A stretch of 64,000 nt of DNA. Origin: Roseicella sp. DB1501. Its GTDB lineage: Bacteria > Pseudomonadota > Alphaproteobacteria > Acetobacterales > Acetobacteraceae. This document shows, one piece after another, positions 27,246-34,461 of the stretch (positions within the stretch are counted from its first letter, which is position 1; each line of letters opens with the position of its first letter). The notes below the pieces were generated by a model. The model did not search any database, was not told where the DNA came from, and was given only the letters and a program-made list of their open reading frames with translations. The position numbers and the translations under genes were made by a program. The DNA lies in contig NZ_JABFHG010000018.1 in NCBI RefSeq assembly GCF_013112485.1, positions 1 to 64,000 on the forward strand, in the 5' to 3' direction.

Positions 27246-27968
27246 TCATGCCGGGACGGCCTGGCGCGCGGCGGGCGCGGCGGCCCAGGCATCGGCCTCG
27301 GCGCAGGCGGCCGAGAGCGCCGCCTCGATCGCCGGCAGGGCGGCGAGCGGATCGGCCCGGTCCACCGCCACGGCCGGATGCACCACCAGCACGCCACGGG
27401 CGAAGGGCAGCGGCAGGACCATGCGGTCCCAGCTCGGCAGGATGCGCACGCGGGTGGTGCGGGCGGCGCAGGGCAGCACCGGCAGGCCGGAGACGGCGGC
27501 GAGCTGCGCCACGCCGGGCGCCGCCACTCGCCGCGGCCCGCGCGGCCCGTCCGGCGTGATCACCACCAGGTCGCGCCGCGCCAGCACCCGCAGCAGCACG
27601 CGCAGGCCCGTCGCGCCGCCGCGGCGGGTCGAGGCATGCACCATCTCGAGGTCGAAGCGCCGCACCACCTCGCCGATGAAGCGGCCGTCGCGGTGCCGGG
27701 AGACGAGGACATGCGCCCGCTGGCCCGCGAGCTCCGGCACCGAGGCCCGGGCCCGCTGCCAGAGCATGGGCATCATCGGCAGCCGCTCGTGCCAGAAGGC
27801 GGCGATGACGGTGCGGGGCGCCCCGGCGGCGTCGCGGAAGGCCGCGCGCAGCGCCGCATCCCCCACCAGGGTCCAGCGCGTGGTGCGGTAGACGCAGGCG
27901 AGATAGAGGCCGAGCGCCCTGGCGAAGAGGGCCTGGGCGGCGGCGGAGCGGATCAGCCGCCGGAACAT
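27246..27968 (-). CDS. DUF374 lysophospholipid acyltransferase-like protein
   Basis: A 240-residue membrane-associated protein of the DUF374 family, repeatedly found next to waaA in alphaproteobacteria. Motifs visible are AAFWHERLPMMPMLW, LVSRHRDGRFIGEVVRRF, STRRGGATGLRVLLRVL and VITPDGPRGPRRVAAPGVAQLAA; the last is the conserved acyltransferase-like block. A lipid A or phospholipid acyl transfer role is inferred from the family and operon. ATG 27968 is chosen because upstream in-frame codons are not protein-like. Confidence 0.9.
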   Translation of the reverse strand: MFRRLIRSAAAQALFARALGLYLACVYRTTRWTLVGDAALRAAFRDAAGAPRTVIAAFWHERLPMMPMLWQRARASVPELAGQRAHVLVSRHRDGRFIGEVVRRFDLEMVHASTRRGGATGLRVLLRVLARRDLVVITPDGPRGPRRVAAPGVAQLAAVSGLPVLPCAARTTRVRILPSWDRMVLPLPFARGVLVVHPAVAVDRADPLAALPAIEAALSAACAEADAWAAAPAARQAVPA

Positions 27969-28196
27969 GGATGCGCACACATGACGGGTGCCGGCGGGTA
28001 GCATGGTCCGGGGCGCGGGAACAGCGGCGGCGCGCCGGCCCCTCCTCCCCCGGCCCCTGGGTTCTCCCGTGTGCCCTCCCTCGGGGCAGGCGCGCATGGC
28101 CGCGGCGCCGGCCGGGCCGCACGACAACGCGCCGGGCCGAGGCCCGGGCGGGGCCGCCGCGCCATGGCTCCGGTCAGGCGCCCGCCCGGCGCGTCC

Positions 28197-30467
28197 TCAC
28201 CAGCGCACGCGCAGGCCCCCGATGATCAGGCGGCGCAGGCCGAAGTAGCAGGCGGTGGCGGAGGAGCAGCTGGCGACGTATTCGCGGTCGCCGAGGTTCT
28301 GCATGTTCACCGTCAACTCCAGCCTGGTGGGCAGGTCGAGGCGGGCGCCGATGTCGTAGCGGATCGCGGCGTCGAAGAGGGTGACGTCGTTCACCTTGAA
28401 GGTGTTGACGTCGTTGCCGTAGCTCGAGCCGACATAGCGGACGCCGCCGCCGAGCTCGAGGCCGCGCAGCAGGCCCTCGGTGAAGCGGTAATTGGCCCAG
28501 CCGCTGGCGACGTGGTTCGGCACCTGCGGCACCCGGTTGCCCGAGACGTTCGCGGTGCTCGACTTGGTGATCTCGGCATCGATGTAGGTGTAGGTGCCGA
28601 TGAGGTCGAGGTTGTCGTTGAGGCTGGCCCGCCCCTCGAACTCGATGCCGCGCGAGCGGATCTCGCCGGTCGGCTGGCTGAAGGTGGTGTAGATGGGGTC
28701 GGGCGTCAGCACGTTCTGCTGCGTGATCTGGTAGCCGGCGAGCTGGATGAAGCTGTTGATCCCGGGCGGCTGGTACTTCACGCCGACCTCGAACTGCTCG
28801 CCTGTGGTCGGCGCGAAGGGCGTGGCGCCGCGCTGCGGGGCGGAGGTGCCGGAGTTCGGCAGGAAGGAGGTGGAGTAGCTGGCATAGGGCGCGATGCCGT
28901 TGTCGAACAGGTAGAGCAGCCCGGCGCGCCAGGTCACCTCGTCATCCACCTGCGACTGCTGCCCCGCATTGGCGCCGCTCACCAGATGGGTGGTGGTGCC
29001 CTGCGTCGCATGGTCGTAGCGAAGCCCGACATTGAACCGCCAGCGGCCATAGGCGATCTGGTCCTGGGCGTAGAGGCCGAGCTGGTCGAGCTCCTGGTTC
29101 GTCTTGTCGGCGAGCGAGCTGTAGATGGGCGGGATGGTGCGGTAGTAGACCGGCGCGAAGATGTTGAGGCTCGGTATGCCGGCCGAGACGGTGGTGATCC
29201 GCCCGCGCGCCGAGGTGCGCTGCCAGTCGAGGCCGAACAGCGCCGTGTGCTGCAACGCCCCGGTGGTGAAGGTGGCCTGCGCCTGATTGTCCAGCGCGAA
29301 GGAGTTCGCGTGGTCCTTCGAGAAGGTGGCGCGGCGCGCGCCGGTGCGGCCATCCGCCCCGATGGCGCCGACCGAGAGGACGTTGAACTCGGAATCGACG
29401 TAGGAGTAGCGGAAGTTCTGCCGCACGGTCCAGACGTTGTCGACCCGGTGCTCGAACTGGTAGCCGATCGCCGCCTGGGTGCGCTCGTACTTGTTGTAGT
29501 TGGGATCGCCGCCGAAGAAATTGGACCGCAGCCGCCCATAGGGGCTGGGCAGCACCGTGCCGACGGCCGGGACGAAATTGTAGAAGCCGCCGTAGGGATC
29601 GTACTGGTAGGAGGAGAGGAAGGTGATGGAGGTGTTGTCGGTCGGCCGCCAGGTCAGGGCGGGCGCGATGGCGATGCGCTTCTCGTCGCTGAAGTCGAAC
29701 TGCGTGTTGGCGGTGCGGCCGATGCCGGTCAGCCGGTAGAGGAATTTGCCGTCCTCGGTGAGCGGCCCGCCGAAATCGAAGGCCGCCTGGGCGAGGCCGT
29801 AGGAGCCGGCCTCGAGCCGCACCTCGTTCACCGGCGTCGCCGTCGGGCGGCGGCTGACGAGGTTCACGATGCCGCCGGCGCCGGTCTGGCCATAGAGCAC
29901 CGAGGCCGGGCCGCGCAGCACCTCGATGCGCTCGAGCAGCCAGGGATCGGTGTTCGGCACGCCGTAATAGAGGCCGCGGCCCTGGCGCAACCCGTCGAGG
30001 AAGTTGACATAGGCGGCGCCGGTGCCCTGGCCGCCGAAGCCGCGTACGAAGACGCTGTCATAGCGCGCGCTCGGCCGAACCTCAGGCAGCACGCCCGCGG
30101 TGTAGCGCAGCGCCTGCGAGACGCTGAGCGCCCCCTGGTCGTCGATCTGGTCGCGGGTGACGACGCCGAGCGATTGCGGCGCCTCGATCAGCGGCGTATC
30201 GGTCTTGGAGCCGGTGGTGGTGACCGGGGCGACATAGCCGGAGACCGGCTGCCAGGAGCGCCAGGCGGTCGCCTGGACGTCCATCTGCGGCAGCTCGATG
30301 GCCGAGCCGGACGCGGCCGCCGGATCGGAGGCGGAGGCTTCGGCGGCCGGGGGCGCATTGCCCGTGGCCTGGGCCAGGGCGGGCCCCGCGGCCAGGGTCG
30401 AAAGGATGGCAACTCCCAGGGGACGGAACCTGGTCCGGATGCCGTCCCGCGCCGCAACTCGCCTCAA
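28197..30467 (-). CDS. TonB-dependent siderophore receptor
   Basis: A 756-residue outer-membrane barrel that imports a ferric siderophore using TonB energy. After a signal peptide (LGVAILSTLAAGPALAQ), the plug domain shows IEAPQSLGVVTRDQIDDQGALSVSQALRYTAGV, VFVRGFGGQG and ERIEVLRGPASVLYGQTGAGGIVNLVSRRP, the FhuA/FpvA-type siderophore pattern. The barrel ends in a terminal aromatic (RVRW), as required for assembly. The start appears to be TTG at 30467, preceded by GGAG; no ATG opens the signal peptide. A CxxxxxC pair near the C-terminus (ASCSSATACYF) is typical. The cognate siderophore is unknown. Confidence 0.93.
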   Translation of the reverse strand: MRRVAARDGIRTRFRPLGVAILSTLAAGPALAQATGNAPPAAEASASDPAAASGSAIELPQMDVQATAWRSWQPVSGYVAPVTTTGSKTDTPLIEAPQSLGVVTRDQIDDQGALSVSQALRYTAGVLPEVRPSARYDSVFVRGFGGQGTGAAYVNFLDGLRQGRGLYYGVPNTDPWLLERIEVLRGPASVLYGQTGAGGIVNLVSRRPTATPVNEVRLEAGSYGLAQAAFDFGGPLTEDGKFLYRLTGIGRTANTQFDFSDEKRIAIAPALTWRPTDNTSITFLSSYQYDPYGGFYNFVPAVGTVLPSPYGRLRSNFFGGDPNYNKYERTQAAIGYQFEHRVDNVWTVRQNFRYSYVDSEFNVLSVGAIGADGRTGARRATFSKDHANSFALDNQAQATFTTGALQHTALFGLDWQRTSARGRITTVSAGIPSLNIFAPVYYRTIPPIYSSLADKTNQELDQLGLYAQDQIAYGRWRFNVGLRYDHATQGTTTHLVSGANAGQQSQVDDEVTWRAGLLYLFDNGIAPYASYSTSFLPNSGTSAPQRGATPFAPTTGEQFEVGVKYQPPGINSFIQLAGYQITQQNVLTPDPIYTTFSQPTGEIRSRGIEFEGRASLNDNLDLIGTYTYIDAEITKSSTANVSGNRVPQVPNHVASGWANYRFTEGLLRGLELGGGVRYVGSSYGNDVNTFKVNDVTLFDAAIRYDIGARLDLPTRLELTVNMQNLGDREYVASCSSATACYFGLRRLIIGGLRVRW

Positions 30468-30503
30468 CGCTCCAACTCCTTGGCCTGTCCAATCGGTGGC
30501 AAC

Positions 30504-30520
30504 TTGCTAATGCGACGCAA
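30504..30520. promoter_or_regulatory. Possible iron-responsive site upstream of the siderophore receptor
   Basis: A short AT-containing inverted repeat (TTGC...GCAA) lies 37 bp before the receptor start, where a Fur/Irr-type operator would be expected. Similarity to a Fur box is weak, so this rests mostly on position. Confidence 0.22.
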
Positions 30521-30660
30521 TCTCATTGTGAAGGGAGGTTGGCGGCCTGTGACGTTGCCTAGCCGCGATCATGTGGCCCCGGCACCACAGCCGGCAGGCG
30601 GGCCGGAGCCTTCGCCGCGCATCGGCGTTCGACGGGCAGGCATGCGAGAGGAGGCGGCCC

Positions 30661-30843
30661 ATGGCCGAGCCACCGAAGGGAGCCGAGGAGCGGATGAACA
30701 CCGCGGATCCGGCCTCCAAGACCACCGCGGACAAGGTGCAGCAGGGCGGCACCACCCGGAACCCTGAAGCGAAGGTGCCTTCGGACCTCTATCCCGATCC
30801 GCCGGGTGTCACGGATCGGACGCGTGGCGGTCCTGATGATTAA
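30661..30843 (+). CDS. Small hydrophilic protein, unknown
   Basis: A 60-residue, charged, probably disordered product (MAEPPKGAEERMNTADPAS...GGPDD). The ATG at 30661 follows GGAGGCGGCCC, a good ribosome site. No family is recognised. It is the last chromosomal gene candidate before the integrated element. Confidence 0.5.
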   Translation: MAEPPKGAEERMNTADPASKTTADKVQQGGTTRNPEAKVPSDLYPDPPGVTDRTRGGPDD

Positions 30844-31236
30844 TGCGGCCCGGAGGATGGACCAGCTCCTGTGACGCAAGGGCTTGTGCCGCAGCGCGGC
30901 ACGAACACGGGGAGCGCGCGGGCGGGACCTGCCCTTGTTGGTGACGGATTGCTGCAACTCCGGTCGCGGGCCTGGCCGGACAGCGGTCTCGTTGCGATAT
31001 AGGATATTTTGAACGCCGCGGATGTCGGCGCAGGCTGCCGAGCGACGCCAAATCAACATAGTAATGTTAAAAAAATAATCTGAATGGCTGGCAATCCGCG
31101 CCGCGCCCACGGTCTCGGACGCGATGACCAACATGCTCATGCGAAGCTTTGCCGCGCTCTACGTCACGGCGGCCGCTCTGGCCTTGATCATGGGGTAGGG
31201 GCGGGCGGATCACCGGGGCAGAACGGGCGATCCGGA
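30844..31236. other. Gene-poor chromosomal end before the integration site
   Basis: Nothing convincing is encoded here. A short frame ending at 31,199 (TNMLMRSFAALYVTAAALALIMG) is hydrophobic and might be a small membrane peptide, but it lacks a ribosome site. An AT-rich patch lies at 31,055-31,085. Confidence 0.4.
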
Positions 31237-31282
31237 TGGTGCTGCCAGAGAGGATTGAACTCTCGACCTCTCCCTTACCAAG
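31237..31282 (-). tRNA. 3' half of tRNA-Thr(GGU): element attachment site
   Basis: Read on the minus strand, the sequence runs from the anticodon loop (TTGGTAA, anticodon GGT) through the 3' anticodon stem GGGAG, variable loop AGGTC and T-loop GAGAGTTCAATCCTCTC to the acceptor end and CCA. The upstream side should supply CTCCC to pair with GGGAG, but shows AGATTC instead, and no D-arm or 5' acceptor strand follows. It is therefore a 46-nt 3' tRNA fragment. Tyrosine-recombinase elements leave such a duplicate at the end distal to the rebuilt tRNA. By strand logic the intact tRNA-Thr should lie to the right, beyond the window. Confidence 0.85.
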
Positions 31283-31476
31283 AATCTGCCCCCGTTCCAA
31301 CGCTTTGAAATCGTTGGATGTTGCCTTGGTGGAAAACACCATTGTTCCCACGATGTTCACCGTTTCCTCTCTGCAGAGAGAGGAATGGAAGGGGGGAGCA
31401 CTCCCTATTTTTGCTGCGGCGTAAGTCCATGAGTTGTCCAGCGTAGCTGGCGTATGACGCTGGCTGGAGGTGCATC

Positions 31477-31815
31477 ATGGTGAGCAAGGCCAACGATCAG
31501 CGGAACAGCGGACCGGCCCAGCCAGGCCCGTCAGAGACCGAGCGGCAGATCGCCGATATGTTCCACACCGTTACTATTGGCTTGCGAACGATCTGGGACC
31601 TGCCTTCGGAGTTCTGGCCGAAAGACGCCCCGTCCCCGAAAGAGCGGCAAAGGAAATGGGGCCTGGACCAGAAGGCGGCTCTCGACAAGAAAATGCGTGA
31701 GGAGGAGGCGGCTATAGAGGATGCATTTCGCCGTTTGGCAAGGCACTGCGGCGGCCATGACTTTTATGCCGAATGGCTGGCACGGGTGACGCCGGATCAT
31801 GAGCGCGGCCGGTGA
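31477..31815 (+). CDS. Hypothetical protein, first gene of the element
   Basis: A 112-residue hydrophilic product with no recognised domain (central DLPSEFWPKDAPSPKERQRKW, C-terminal FRRLARHCGGHDFYAEWLARV). The ATG is preceded by GGAGG at good spacing, so it is very likely translated. Its position next to the attachment site is where an integrase or excisionase is often found, but the sequence resembles neither. Confidence 0.65.
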   Translation: MVSKANDQRNSGPAQPGPSETERQIADMFHTVTIGLRTIWDLPSEFWPKDAPSPKERQRKWGLDQKAALDKKMREEEAAIEDAFRRLARHCGGHDFYAEWLARVTPDHERGR

Positions 31816-31850
31816 TTGCTTCGCCATTCGATTTGATTTAGAACTAAAAG

Positions 31851-32222
31851 ATGTCCCGACTTAAAATCCAGAAAAGCAGCCGATCCAAGCTGCGCGCCAA
31901 AACGCCGCCGGACATGATCCGCGAGGTGCTGGATCATCTCGATTACCGGGAGAGCTATCCCGCTGAGCGCAAGCAGGACATTCGCTTCGCCGCCGCCGAT
32001 TATCTCCTGGAAGCCTATCTCCGCCTCATGTCCGAAGCCCCGGAAGTGCCGCGCCGGAACATGGGCTTGCACATGGCCGAAGGAAAGATCCTTGGCCTTT
32101 CAATGGCCAGGGCATCGTGCCAGTTAGCGCGCCGGAACCGACACAGGCCGACCGCGAATACTGGACCAGGCATTTTCCCGGAGCGGATTACACGGTTCGG
32201 ACCAGCGATCGGCTGAAGCCAT
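31851..32222 (+). pseudogene. Hypothetical protein gene with probable -1 frameshift
   Basis: From ATG 31851 the frame reads a basic helical protein (SRLKIQKSSRSKLRAK...AADYLLEAYLRLMSEAPEVP) up to about 32,095, then turns into Arg-rich low-quality sequence ending at 32,216. Another frame from about 32,099 reads FNGQGIVPVSAPEPTQADRE, then YWTRHFPGADYTVRTSDRLKP, to a TGA that overlaps the next gene's ATG (ATGA). That second part lacks its own start codon and has the natural gene-end overlap. The two frames would join if one T were added in the run at 32,098-32,100. This may be a sequencing error, a mutation or a recoding site. Confidence 0.55.
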
Positions 32223-32712
32223 GAAGCGTCTCGTTCTCGCCTTGCTCCTGCTATCCACGCCGGCCCATGCTTTTCCGGCGCGGGTGGTTTCGTGTCACGA
32301 CGGGGACACCTGCAAGGCTATTACCGCGTCCGGTGACCGCATCACGCTGCGCCTGCACGTGGCGGACACCCCTGAAACCCCGCCATGCTTCGATCCGCAG
32401 CCCTACAGCGCCCAGGCCACCGCGTTCACCCGCCGCATGATCGTCGGCAAAGTGGTCGACGTGCGGCCAGTCGGGCGCAGCTGGAAGCGATCGGTGGCTG
32501 ACATCACCGTCCAGGGTCAGGACGTATCGAAGGCCCTCATCAAGGCCGGACTGGCATGGGCGGACATCCGGCACACCAACGACCCGGCCTACCTGGCAGC
32601 CCAAATCGACGCGCAGCACGACGAGCGGGGGCTCTGGGGCGATCCAGCGGTCTCCCCATGGGACTGGCGGCTGACGCATAACCTGTGCCGGCGCGGTTCA
32701 GCGCCGCGTTGA
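32221..32712 (+). CDS. Secreted staphylococcal-nuclease-like (thermonuclease) protein
   Basis: A 163-residue protein with a signal peptide (MKRLVLALLLLSTPAHA) and an SNase OB-fold. It shows RVVSCHDGDTCKA, RLHVADTPETP, the Arg of the GRSWKRSVADITV region and LIKAGLAWAD...IDAQHDERGLWGD. Similar small periplasmic nucleases occur on conjugative plasmids (ParB-nuclease/Nuc types) and in phages. The family's catalytic residues (Asp, Arg, Glu) appear in roughly the right places. The start overlaps the preceding gene. Confidence 0.85.
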   Translation: MKRLVLALLLLSTPAHAFPARVVSCHDGDTCKAITASGDRITLRLHVADTPETPPCFDPQPYSAQATAFTRRMIVGKVVDVRPVGRSWKRSVADITVQGQDVSKALIKAGLAWADIRHTNDPAYLAAQIDAQHDERGLWGDPAVSPWDWRLTHNLCRRGSAPR

Positions 32713-32934
32713 CACGCCCAGGGTCGTCGCCTTCCCACCGCACTTCATGCATCGCAGCCGGTCGATCACCTCGTAAAGCCTGGTCTGCGCCGCGAGCTGA
32801 TGCTGCAGGGCGAGCGCGCCGATATGCAGCGCGGCGCTTCGGTTACAGGCCTTGCATCGAACGTGCAGCCACTCGTTCTGGCGGTGCCAGAGCTGATCGA
32901 CGGGTTTCGGCGAGCCGTCCAGGTGGCGGGACAT
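32698..32934 (-). CDS. Small zinc-ribbon-like protein
   Basis: A 78-residue protein with two CxxC pairs 39 residues apart (VRCKACNR and LRCMKCGGK), suggesting one zinc site. The central helical part reads ALALQHQLAAQTRLYEVIDRL. It overlaps the 3' end of the nuclease gene on the opposite strand. An upstream GTG at 32955 is possible. No named family is recognised; similar two-CxxC proteins are common on alphaproteobacterial plasmids and phages. Confidence 0.6.
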   Translation of the reverse strand: MSRHLDGSPKPVDQLWHRQNEWLHVRCKACNRSAALHIGALALQHQLAAQTRLYEVIDRLRCMKCGGKATTLGVSTRR

Positions 32935-32983
32935 GCGCGAACAAATGTGGAACACAAGCGGGGGTTTCCGCTAGGCTCGCCGC

Positions 32984-33232
32984 ATGAGCGATCCTTCGAG
33001 TCCCCATGCCGTGACCACCTCTGCCGACATCGGACCCTGGGGCGGTCCGACGCGCCGGTACCGCGACGTGCCGATCGAGGCCAACGAGAAGGAGACGGTG
33101 TTCGGCTTTCATCTCCATGGCCATCCCATGGAGCGCGGCAGCTTCGGTTCGGTGGATGCCCTTATCCGGATCATCGACGCCTGGCTCGACACACGCACGT
33201 TGCCGGCGCCTTACCGGATGCCAGAGGGGTAA
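32984..33232 (+). CDS. Hypothetical protein
   Basis: An 82-residue product (MSDPSSPHAVTTSADIG...FGFHLHGHPMERGSFGSVDALIRIIDAWLDTRTLPAPY). The ending SVDALIRIIDAWLDT looks like a genuine helix. The ribosome site is weak. No family is recognised. Confidence 0.5.
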   Translation: MSDPSSPHAVTTSADIGPWGGPTRRYRDVPIEANEKETVFGFHLHGHPMERGSFGSVDALIRIIDAWLDTRTLPAPYRMPEG

Positions 33233-33319
33233 GCGGGGAAGTGCACCGCTAAAAATCTTGATTGCAACTCTGCATCGTACCCGCTGAAATCGTACCGGCC
33301 ATCAGGCGGGAGGACATCA

Positions 33320-33955
33320 ATGAGCGCCGGAACGAACTGGCTCCAGAATAGCGCTCTTCAAAGCCTGAATACGCTCTATGACACCGCTATAGGCTCTGCC
33401 AAAGGGATGCAGGCCACCGCCGAGGAACTTGCGGATCAGTATCGCCGAAAGCATGTCAGTGTCGACGATGCCGTTGCGTCGCTGATCCGCTGGCAAGCAG
33501 CAAAGACCGGTGCCACGGGGTTTGCCACAGGCCTTCCTGGTCTCATTGCCATGCCAGTCACCTTACCGGCCGATATGACGAGTCTTTGGTACGTGCAGCT
33601 CCGCATGGTGGCAGCTATCGCGTCCCTCTATGGGCATGATCCGAGGGACGAAGTCGTCCGCACCATTGCCTTTTATAGCCTTCTCGGCGGCGGCGCGATC
33701 GGGGCGGTAAGCAAGACTGGCGTCACAATCGGCAATAAAACAGCGATGGCGGCTTTGACTAGACTTCCGGGCCATGTCCTACTCCGGGTTAACCGACTCA
33801 TCGGATATCGCTTGGTAACAAAATTCGGAACGAAAGGCGTTATTAACTTGGTGAAGCTCGTCCCGATCGCAGGTGGGGTTATTGGCGGCACCATCAACGC
33901 CGTCGGGACGAACGCCACGGGGAAAGCAGCGATCCTGCTACTTCGACAGGCTTAA
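33320..33955 (+). CDS. EcsC family protein
   Basis: A 211-residue protein with the EcsC pattern: a long N-terminal helix, then KTGATGFATGLPGLIAMPVTLPADMTSLWYVQLRMVAAIASLYGHDPRDEVVRTIAFYSLLGG, RLIGYRLVTKFGTKGVINLVKLVPIAGGVIGGTINA. EcsC proteins are membrane-associated proteins of unclear biochemical role and are frequently accessory genes. It has a good ribosome site (GGAGG) before ATG 33320. Lower GC than the chromosome suggests recent acquisition. Confidence 0.88.
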   Translation: MSAGTNWLQNSALQSLNTLYDTAIGSAKGMQATAEELADQYRRKHVSVDDAVASLIRWQAAKTGATGFATGLPGLIAMPVTLPADMTSLWYVQLRMVAAIASLYGHDPRDEVVRTIAFYSLLGGGAIGAVSKTGVTIGNKTAMAALTRLPGHVLLRVNRLIGYRLVTKFGTKGVINLVKLVPIAGGVIGGTINAVGTNATGKAAILLLRQA

Positions 33956-34179
33956 AGCAGAACGCTCCTTACCCCCCTCCCCGCTTTAAGCCCCAACCCC
34001 GAATTGAGTTTTGACCCGGCGCAGAACCGCCGCATTGAACCGATGCGCTCCTTTTTTGCGCCGTGCAGCATTTCCCGCTTTGTTGAACCGCTTCGTGAAG
34101 CTATTCTGCTCCGAAGCTGTTTAAGCGGAAGTGCTGACAGACCACTACAGCGCTGCGCGCTGTTTTAAGGAAGTGAAAA
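33956..34179. other. Intergenic region with inverted repeat; candidate oriT
   Basis: It lies just upstream of the two-gene relaxase unit, the usual place for a transfer origin. CCGCTT (34,088-34,093) and AAGCGG (34,123-34,128) form an inverted repeat, with CTTCGTGAAG inside. No nick-site consensus was recognised, so the assignment is positional. Confidence 0.3.
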
Positions 34180-34461
34180 ATGCCGGACAAGCTGGCGGAG
34201 GTTTTCGAGATCGTCACGGAGATGCGGAAAGAGCAAAAGGCTCTAATCAGCATCATGCGCGACATGATCCATCCATCCCTCCTCTCGATCAAAGAGGGGC
34301 TGAACACGATGAACGAAAACCTTAACCGCGAGCCGGATAACGCCATTCAGGACTGGATCGCTTCGGTGGATGACCGCATCGACAGCGTGAAACGCCTCCT
34401 CGACACCCTACCCAAGGACACCGCGAACGAGGTCATGGTAGTGACCGGCCTTGGCCCCTAG
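34180..34461 (+). CDS. Small helical protein preceding the relaxase
   Basis: A 93-residue, predominantly helical and charged protein (MPDKLAEVFEIVTEMRKEQKALISIMRDMIHPSLLSIKEGL...IASVDDRIDSVKRLLDTL). Its stop codon shares one base with the relaxase GTG start, so the two are translationally coupled. Position and size fit a mobilisation accessory protein, but no MobC/TrwA ribbon-helix-helix motif is evident. Function unknown. Confidence 0.65.
   Translation: MPDKLAEVFEIVTEMRKEQKALISIMRDMIHPSLLSIKEGLNTMNENLNREPDNAIQDWIASVDDRIDSVKRLLDTLPKDTANEVMVVTGLGP

Noticed and set aside
26087-28001. Long plus-strand frames opposite waaA and the DUF374 gene
   Set aside because: Arg/Gly/Ala-rich shadows with no motif; the minus-strand genes are diagnostic.
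28071-30767. 898-residue plus-strand frame opposite the siderophore receptor
   Set aside because: It is the complement of a clear TonB-dependent receptor and has the biased composition of an antisense shadow.
31236-31424. Open frame with the text PERIELSTSPLP across the tRNA fragment (plus strand), and GKGEVESSILSGST on the minus strand
   Set aside because: These are the well-known artefactual translations of a tRNA sequence. The segment is the tRNA-Thr 3' half, not a gene.
31477-31815. First gene of the element as an integrase or excisionase
   Set aside because: The sequence has neither a tyrosine or serine recombinase motif nor an Xis-like HTH.
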